49,374 nucleotides of DNA from an uncultured Spirochaetia bacterium (GTDB lineage: Bacteria; Spirochaetota; Brachyspiria; Brachyspirales; Brachyspiraceae), in the NCBI GenBank assembly GCA_947040945.1, contig CAMRCO010000005.1, positions 1-49,374 on the forward strand, read 5' to 3'. Each line of letters begins with the position of its first letter. The first letter of the stretch is position 1. Below, one piece after another: positions 44,267 to 49,374 of the stretch. Position numbers and translations under genes: made by a program. The notes beneath the pieces were generated by a model. The model had not been told where the DNA came from and searched no databases. It saw nothing but the letters and a program-made list of their open reading frames with translations.

Positions 44267-44774
44267 AAATATAATATACGTCATAGGGCTTAGCGGATGC
44301 GGTAAGTCCACCATATCAAAATGCTTAGCTAAAAAACTTGGATATTCTTTTTATGATACTGACTCTCTAGTAGAAGAAAGTGAAAACATGACTATAAACA
44401 ATATTTTCAGTAAATTTGGAGAGGCTCATTTTAGAGCACTTGAAACTATTGCTTTAGAAAAAATATCAAAAAAAGAAAATGCTATTATTGCAACTGGTGG
44501 CGGTATTGTTTTATCTGAAAAAAATAGAGCCATATTAAAAGAAAATGGGATTATTATTTTTATAGATAGAAGCCCAAAAAACATAACAGAAAATATCAAT
44601 ATTAATTCAAGACCATTACTTAAAAATGGTAAAGATAAATTATTTAAATTACATGAAGAGCGATATGAACTATATAAAAGTTTAGCAAATATTACAAAAT
44701 CATTTGATGAGTGGTTAAGTGTTGAAGAGACTACTAATATTTTATTTAAAGAATTAGAAGGCAAAGTAAAATGA
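44259..44774 (+). CDS. aroK: Shikimate kinase
   Basis: A 171-aa P-loop kinase: Walker A GLSGCGKS (10-17), DTDSLVEE (34-41), FRALE (near 59-63) and ATGGGIV, all for shikimate and ATP. It overlaps pheA by 8 bp and aroE by an ATGA. Full-length. Confidence 0.95.
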   Translation: MIKNIIYVIGLSGCGKSTISKCLAKKLGYSFYDTDSLVEESENMTINNIFSKFGEAHFRALETIALEKISKKENAIIATGGGIVLSEKNRAILKENGIIIFIDRSPKNITENININSRPLLKNGKDKLFKLHEERYELYKSLANITKSFDEWLSVEETTNILFKELEGKVK

Positions 44775-45598
44775 TAAACTCAAAAACAAAAATTATTGGA
44801 CTCATAGGTTCTCCAATAGAACACAGCATATCGCCTATCATTCATAATAAAATATATGAGTTAGAAAAAGAAAATATGGTTTACCTCGCTTTCAACATAA
44901 AAACAAATGAACTAGAAAGCTTTATTAAGTCGGCAAAAACTTTAGGTATACATGGATTTAATATAACTATGCCACATAAAAAATCTATAATCCCATATAT
45001 TGATGAGTTTGTAGGAAATCATAAAAGCATTAACACAGTAAAAATAGAAAACGGCTTACTTATAGGCACATCAACTGACGCTTATGGTTTTTCATATTTA
45101 CTTAAAAAAAATAATATTAATATTAAAAATAAAAATGTCATCATACTTGGAACTGGTGGTGCTTCAAACATTATAGCTAATAATATTAAAAATGAATGCT
45201 CGCTCACAGTTGTTGGGCGTGATAAAGATTTATTAATTAATATGTCTAAAAACTTTGAATGTGAACAGAGTTTATTTTCAGATATAGATAAAATAAAAAA
45301 TATAGATATTTTAATTAATGCGACTCCACTAGGCATGCATGGAATTAGTGAAAACTTTGAGAATTTTAATTTTCTAAAAAACATAAATAGTGATGGAGTT
45401 GTTATTGATACAATTTATAACCCAATAAAAACACAACTTATTTTAGAGGCATCAAAACTAAATATACAAACATGCAATGGTCTTGATATGCTTTTGGGTC
45501 AAGCTTTTAAGTCTCACAATTTTTGGTTTCTTAAAGAACTAGAAAGTAATGTTATAGAAAGTGTTCAAAATGCTGTTATATCATATTACACAAAATAA
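44771..45598 (+). CDS. aroE: Shikimate dehydrogenase
   Basis: A 275-aa NADP enzyme reducing 3-dehydroshikimate. Substrate side: SPIEHSISPIIHN, NITMPHKKSI (Lys), SINTVK and TDAYGF. Nucleotide side: ILGTGGASN; later NATPLGMHG and NGLDMLLGQAF. It is the last gene of the ftsY-aro unit. aroB, aroD/aroQ and aroF/G are absent from the window, so the early pathway steps must be encoded elsewhere. Confidence 0.96.
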   Translation: MINSKTKIIGLIGSPIEHSISPIIHNKIYELEKENMVYLAFNIKTNELESFIKSAKTLGIHGFNITMPHKKSIIPYIDEFVGNHKSINTVKIENGLLIGTSTDAYGFSYLLKKNNINIKNKNVIILGTGGASNIIANNIKNECSLTVVGRDKDLLINMSKNFECEQSLFSDIDKIKNIDILINATPLGMHGISENFENFNFLKNINSDGVVIDTIYNPIKTQLILEASKLNIQTCNGLDMLLGQAFKSHNFWFLKELESNVIESVQNAVISYYTK

Positions 45599-45627
45599 TC
45601 ACTCCCATATAATTTAAGGATATTCAA

Positions 45628-46602
45628 ATGTTATTAAAATCAATAAATGTAGTTCTTACTCTTTCATTTTTACTTGGGCTCGGATATTTCCTTAGAGCAA
45701 AAAATATTATAAAAAAAAATGATATTAATCTATTATCTTTTTTTGCAATATCTGTGTCAGTACCTGCTAATATATTTGTAAGCACTATAACTAATTTTGA
45801 TAAAGCATTACTTATAAAGTTTGCCCCCTCTGTCTTTTTACCTATAACGCAAACACTTTTACTTTTTTTAATTTCATATATTTTAGCAAAAATTATAAAA
45901 TTACCTAAAAATAGATTTGGAGTATTTGCTAGCATATTTAGTTTTGGTAATATTGGACTAATAGGTCTTCCCGTAGCAGCATCAGTACTTGGAATAGACT
46001 CACTTGTATATAGCTCAGTATTCTTTTTATCAAACACTCTTATATTTTGGACGCTTTCTGTTTATCTCATTAAAAGAGATGCTACTATAATGCTAGAAAA
46101 TAAAAATACTCAAAAAAATAAAAATAGCTTTTCTGAAAAATTAAAAACAATTATCACTATACTAAAAACTCCAACTATTATAACATTTTTAGTAACAATA
46201 ATACTTATATTGTCAGAAATAAAAACACCAGAATTTTTATTTAATTCAGTCAAATATCTTTCAAATATTGGAACTCCATTCGCTATGATTTATTTAGGAG
46301 CTATTGTCTGTGATGCGAAAGACCTGAAGTTTAAGTTTGGTATAGATTTAGTTTTACTCTCTGTTGGCAGGTTTATTTTAGCACCTCTCATTATGATATT
46401 ATTTCTACGTTTTGGAAATTACAGCTATGAGCTTAAAGAGTCATTTATATTATATTCAGGAATTGCTGCTATGACGCAAATAGGTGTTCTTGCTGGCATT
46501 CATGGAGCTGATAAAGAATATGCAGCTTATGCCATAATGAGCACAATTTTTCTTTATCCTATATCGCTAATTTTATTTCAATTTTTACTTAAATTAATAT
46601 AA
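45628..46602 (+). CDS. AEC-family transporter (copy 1)
   Basis: A 324-aa membrane protein with about ten helices of the auxin-efflux-carrier family: GLGYFLRAKNIIKKNDINLLSFFAISVSVPANIF at the start and FGNIGLIGLPVAASVLG in the middle. Bacterial members move organic acids such as malate. The ATG has AAGGAT upstream; it starts 29 bp after aroE and may be cotranscribed. A paralogue follows directly. Confidence 0.88.
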   Translation: MLLKSINVVLTLSFLLGLGYFLRAKNIIKKNDINLLSFFAISVSVPANIFVSTITNFDKALLIKFAPSVFLPITQTLLLFLISYILAKIIKLPKNRFGVFASIFSFGNIGLIGLPVAASVLGIDSLVYSSVFFLSNTLIFWTLSVYLIKRDATIMLENKNTQKNKNSFSEKLKTIITILKTPTIITFLVTIILILSEIKTPEFLFNSVKYLSNIGTPFAMIYLGAIVCDAKDLKFKFGIDLVLLSVGRFILAPLIMILFLRFGNYSYELKESFILYSGIAAMTQIGVLAGIHGADKEYAAYAIMSTIFLYPISLILFQFLLKLI

Positions 46603-46655
46603 AATGTATTAATAAAGAATATTCCCTTTGCTTTCAAAAATTTTAAGGATAATAT

Positions 46656-47621
46656 ATGTTATTAAAATCAGTTTACGTAGTTCTTACTCTTTCTATTATT
46701 ATAGCTACAGGATATATTCTTCGACATAAAAATATAATAAAAGACGATGGGGTAAAACTTCTCTCTACACTAACTGTTTTTATTGCTATGCCCGCAACCA
46801 TATTTATAAGCGTATCAGGTGGCTACACAAAAGAACTATTTTTAGAAGTGCTACCCACAATTTTTATTGCTATTATAAATATGATTTTTTTATATCTATT
46901 ATCTATACTTATAGCTGCATTAATAAAAGTTCCAAAACATAGAGTAGGTGTTTTTTCAGCTATATTCGCTTTTACAAATGTAGTTTTAATGGGATTTCCA
47001 ATAGCAAGTGCTGTGCTTGGAAGTGATGCTTTGAAATATGGCTCTATATACTTTCTAGCAAATACCCTTGTTTTTTGGACTATTGGAGTTGGAGGAATAA
47101 AAAAAGATGCTCGAATTATGAGTGGAGAAACTACTCAAAATATACCTAAAAAAGGAAAACTAAAAACATTTATAAAAGACTTATTTACTCCAACTATTAT
47201 TGGTTTTATGGTGTCTATATTTTTTGTATTTACAAATTTAAAACTACCTGATTTTTTATATAGTTCTATAAAATATACTGCTAATTTGGCAACCCCATTA
47301 GCGATGATTTATTTAGGGGCTGTTTTATATGACGCTACAAGAAAAGGATTAAAACTCGGACTTGACACACTAGTCCTCACAATATCAAAGTTTAGTATAG
47401 CACCGCTCTCAATGATTTTATTACTTAGATATTTTAATTTTAATAATGACCTTAATCAATCATTTATATTATTTTCAGGAATGAGTGCTATGAATCAAGT
47501 TAGTGTTGTTTCAAATATTTATAATGCTGACAAAGAATATGCGGCTAAAAACACTATAGTACTTATGGTACTCTACCCTATCTCACTTATGCTATATTCT
47601 ATTTGGTCAACACTAATTTAA
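46656..47621 (+). CDS. AEC-family transporter (copy 2)
   Basis: A 321-aa paralogue of the preceding gene: nearly identical first ten residues (MLLKSVYVVLTLS) and the same plan, with FTNVVLMGFPIASAVLG and IKYTANLATPLAMIYLGAVLYDA aligned to LSNIGTPFAMIYLGAIVCDA of copy 1. Divergence elsewhere is large, so the duplication is old. The substrates may differ. It ends 2 bp before the Maf-like gene. Confidence 0.88.
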   Translation: MLLKSVYVVLTLSIIIATGYILRHKNIIKDDGVKLLSTLTVFIAMPATIFISVSGGYTKELFLEVLPTIFIAIINMIFLYLLSILIAALIKVPKHRVGVFSAIFAFTNVVLMGFPIASAVLGSDALKYGSIYFLANTLVFWTIGVGGIKKDARIMSGETTQNIPKKGKLKTFIKDLFTPTIIGFMVSIFFVFTNLKLPDFLYSSIKYTANLATPLAMIYLGAVLYDATRKGLKLGLDTLVLTISKFSIAPLSMILLLRYFNFNNDLNQSFILFSGMSAMNQVSVVSNIYNADKEYAAKNTIVLMVLYPISLMLYSIWSTLI

Positions 47622-47623
47622 TA

Positions 47624-49374
47624 ATGAACTTAAAAATATCGACTGCATTACATAAACAACTTTCTATTAATGATACCCCATTACCAAAAGAATATCGTAT
47701 AGAAAAAAGTGATAATGGAAACTTTATAGTAACAAAAAACTCTCGTGCTGTGCATAGCAAATATAATATAGATAAAGAATGCGATAGTGCATTAGCTAGT
47801 CTTGAAAATACAAAAAAAAATATAATAGTTTTTTATGGTTTTGGGCTTGGGTTTACAGTAACATATTTAGCTAAAAATTTTACAAAATATTTTAACAATC
47901 CTATTACAAATAAAAATATTCAAATTATTGTTGTAATAGATGATATACATTTATTTAAATATGCATATTATCAAACTGACCTTAGTGTACTTGAAAACCT
48001 GAATATTTATTTTATCTATAAAGAAGAAAGCCCTAATAACATTATAAATACTTTGTCAAAAAAAAGTATAAAAGGTATTGAGTTTATTTTGCTTAAATCT
48101 CTTAGCAAAGAAGAAAAAGAAGAAGGGTATAATTTTTATTCTACTTTTTGTAAAGAAGTTGAAGTATCATTTGCTAATATTCTCACTAATATGAACTTTG
48201 AAAATCTATGGACCAGAAATATAATATTAAACACAAGTGTGCTTATAAACTCAAAAGACATATCTACGTTTAAGAATGTTTTTAATTCACTCTCATGCAT
48301 TTTAATATGCTCAGGCCCAACATTAGAATATAGCATAAATGAAATTAAAATAAAAAAAAATGACTTAATTATTATAGCAGTTGATACAGCTTTGTCAGTA
48401 TTGTTCAAAAATAATATAATACCTCACTTTGTTATAACAGTTGACGCAGGGCTTTATAATGCTTATGATTTTATTTTTGAAAGAAAGTATTTTCCGTATA
48501 TTGTAATGGACACAGCAACGCATCACTTAATAAAAAATATTATAAATAAAAATACAAATATAATAACATTTTCAAGCCAAGAAGATTCGAGCCTTATAAA
48601 AGCTATAAATAAAAATACAAATGTTTTAGTAAGCAATCTTTTTATAACAAACACAGCCGCAACAACCATGATAGATTTTGCAAATTATTTAGGTTTTAAT
48701 AAAATACTTTTAGTCGGATTTGACAATAGCTATCCACTTTATTATAGACATTCTAAACACTCATTGTCTTATGAGTTTTATATAAACAAAACAGATAAAT
48801 TAAATACACTTGAAACATATTATTTTAATAGCATAAAAAATGTCTCAAATATAAACGCCTACCCTCCCACCGACTATACACTTGAAAGGCAATTAGAATA
48901 TTTTAATTGTATAAACAAAATGTATCCTGAAATAAATATAATGAGATTAAAACAAGACGCTATCGATATCAAAAATATTCCAGATGGAAAAATTGACGAC
49001 ATAACTATTCCAAATATTTATAGTAAGTCATTAGAAACTCTAAACAAAAAATATAGTGAAAATAAAAATGATTTAGACAAAAAAGAAAGTCTTAAAAATC
49101 TTTATATAAATATGAATAATTCAATTTTAAGTTTTAAATCTGAATTAACTGATATATATAATGAAGTTATGACAAACAAAAATAATGACTCTGCACTTGT
49201 TACTATATATGAAAACACAATGAACAAAATAGAAACATATAAAAAAGATATTCATATACTTGACACAATACTTAAATCAACACTTATTCTTGCACAAAGA
49301 CCTGATCATAATATTTTTAATAAGTTGACATTTATTCTAAGTGAAACCATAAAAAATACAAATTACTTTTATAC
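47624..49374 (+). CDS. Maf/MptE-like (DUF115) protein, flagellin modification (partial)
   Basis: An open frame of at least 583 codons from the ATG at 47624 to the window edge. The central DUF115/MptE-like domain is clear: LICSGPTLEYSI (about residue 225), LIIIAVDTALSVLFKNNI, PHFVITVDAG and, later, NTAATTMIDFANYLGF and LLVGFDNSYPLYY. Motility accessory factors with this domain transfer nonulosonic acids to flagellins in Campylobacter and occur widely in spirochaetes. The stretch after about residue 450 is charged and helical. It starts 2 bp after the second AEC gene, so it is probably on the same transcript. Its C-terminus is not seen. Confidence 0.85.
   Translation, partial: MNLKISTALHKQLSINDTPLPKEYRIEKSDNGNFIVTKNSRAVHSKYNIDKECDSALASLENTKKNIIVFYGFGLGFTVTYLAKNFTKYFNNPITNKNIQIIVVIDDIHLFKYAYYQTDLSVLENLNIYFIYKEESPNNIINTLSKKSIKGIEFILLKSLSKEEKEEGYNFYSTFCKEVEVSFANILTNMNFENLWTRNIILNTSVLINSKDISTFKNVFNSLSCILICSGPTLEYSINEIKIKKNDLIIIAVDTALSVLFKNNIIPHFVITVDAGLYNAYDFIFERKYFPYIVMDTATHHLIKNIINKNTNIITFSSQEDSSLIKAINKNTNVLVSNLFITNTAATTMIDFANYLGFNKILLVGFDNSYPLYYRHSKHSLSYEFYINKTDKLNTLETYYFNSIKNVSNINAYPPTDYTLERQLEYFNCINKMYPEINIMRLKQDAIDIKNIPDGKIDDITIPNIYSKSLETLNKKYSENKNDLDKKESLKNLYINMNNSILSFKSELTDIYNEVMTNKNNDSALVTIYENTMNKIETYKKDIHILDTILKSTLILAQRPDHNIFNKLTFILSETIKNTNYFY

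Overview
The window is strongly AT-rich, densely coded, diderm bacterial DNA. Evidence for two membranes is a predicted outer-membrane beta-barrel protein, an MlaE-type permease, several lipoproteins and a ZraP/Spy-like periplasmic protein. A low-GC member of the Spirochaetota fits best: many lipoproteins with relaxed lipoboxes, a Maf/MptE-like flagellin-modification protein, PIN-PhoH and a dispersed replication-gene order. This is inference from gene content, not proof. RecF argues against Campylobacterota, which share the ffh-rpsP-khpA-rimM-trmD and Maf features.

Layout, left to right. 1-2718 (-): a single-chain type IIG restriction-modification enzyme cut by the window edge. 2827-4283 (-): PIN-PhoH protein and tRNA-Gly(UCC). 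4407-7822 (-): an iron(III)-type ABC importer (binding lipoprotein, fused permease, short ATPase), read from a strong promoter covered by GTTAG/CTAAC half-sites. 7998-8876 (-): EamA exporter. 9089-12242 (+): bL9, TSCPD protein, DnaB and MlaE. 12259-14678 (-): three exported proteins, including a rhodanese-like lipoprotein with Ser in place of the catalytic Cys. 14679-18150: a relic gene and a compact four-gene restriction-modification operon (Dam-type methylase, small PD-(D/E)XK nuclease, unknown 181-aa protein, second methylase). 18252-19914 (+): L,D-transpeptidase and two DUF3592 membrane proteins. 20006-22909 (-): DhaL, DhaK, LsrF-type aldolase and a VOC protein, probably one sugar-phosphate pathway. 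23164-24416 (-): an unknown exported protein and a Gly/His-rich ZraP-like protein whose upstream sequence matches an ECF sigma promoter. 24597-26507 (+): GyrB. 26616-28097 (-): aldehyde dehydrogenase. 28359-31978 (+): ffh-rpsP-khpA-rimM-trmD and a small zinc-ribbon-like gene where rplS often sits. 32152-33531 (+): NSS-family symporter. 33565-35783 (-): dnaN-recF. 35962-37721 (+): outer-membrane protein and Xpt. 37792-39582 (-): 5'-nucleotidase lipoprotein. 39759-45598 (+): ftsY-aroA-aroC-pheA-aroK-aroE, tightly coupled. 45628-49374 (+): two tandem AEC transporters and a partial Maf/DUF115 protein.

Most transcription units carry recognisable sigma70-type promoters (TTGnnn, about 17 bp, TAnnnT), and several ends carry intrinsic terminators. 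The items most worth follow-up are the four-gene restriction-modification operon with its unknown 181-aa member, the ECF-type promoter before the ZraP-like gene, the multi-half-site operator before the iron-transport operon, and the LsrF-DhaK-DhaL-VOC cluster. No CRISPR array, transposase, rRNA or prophage was seen.
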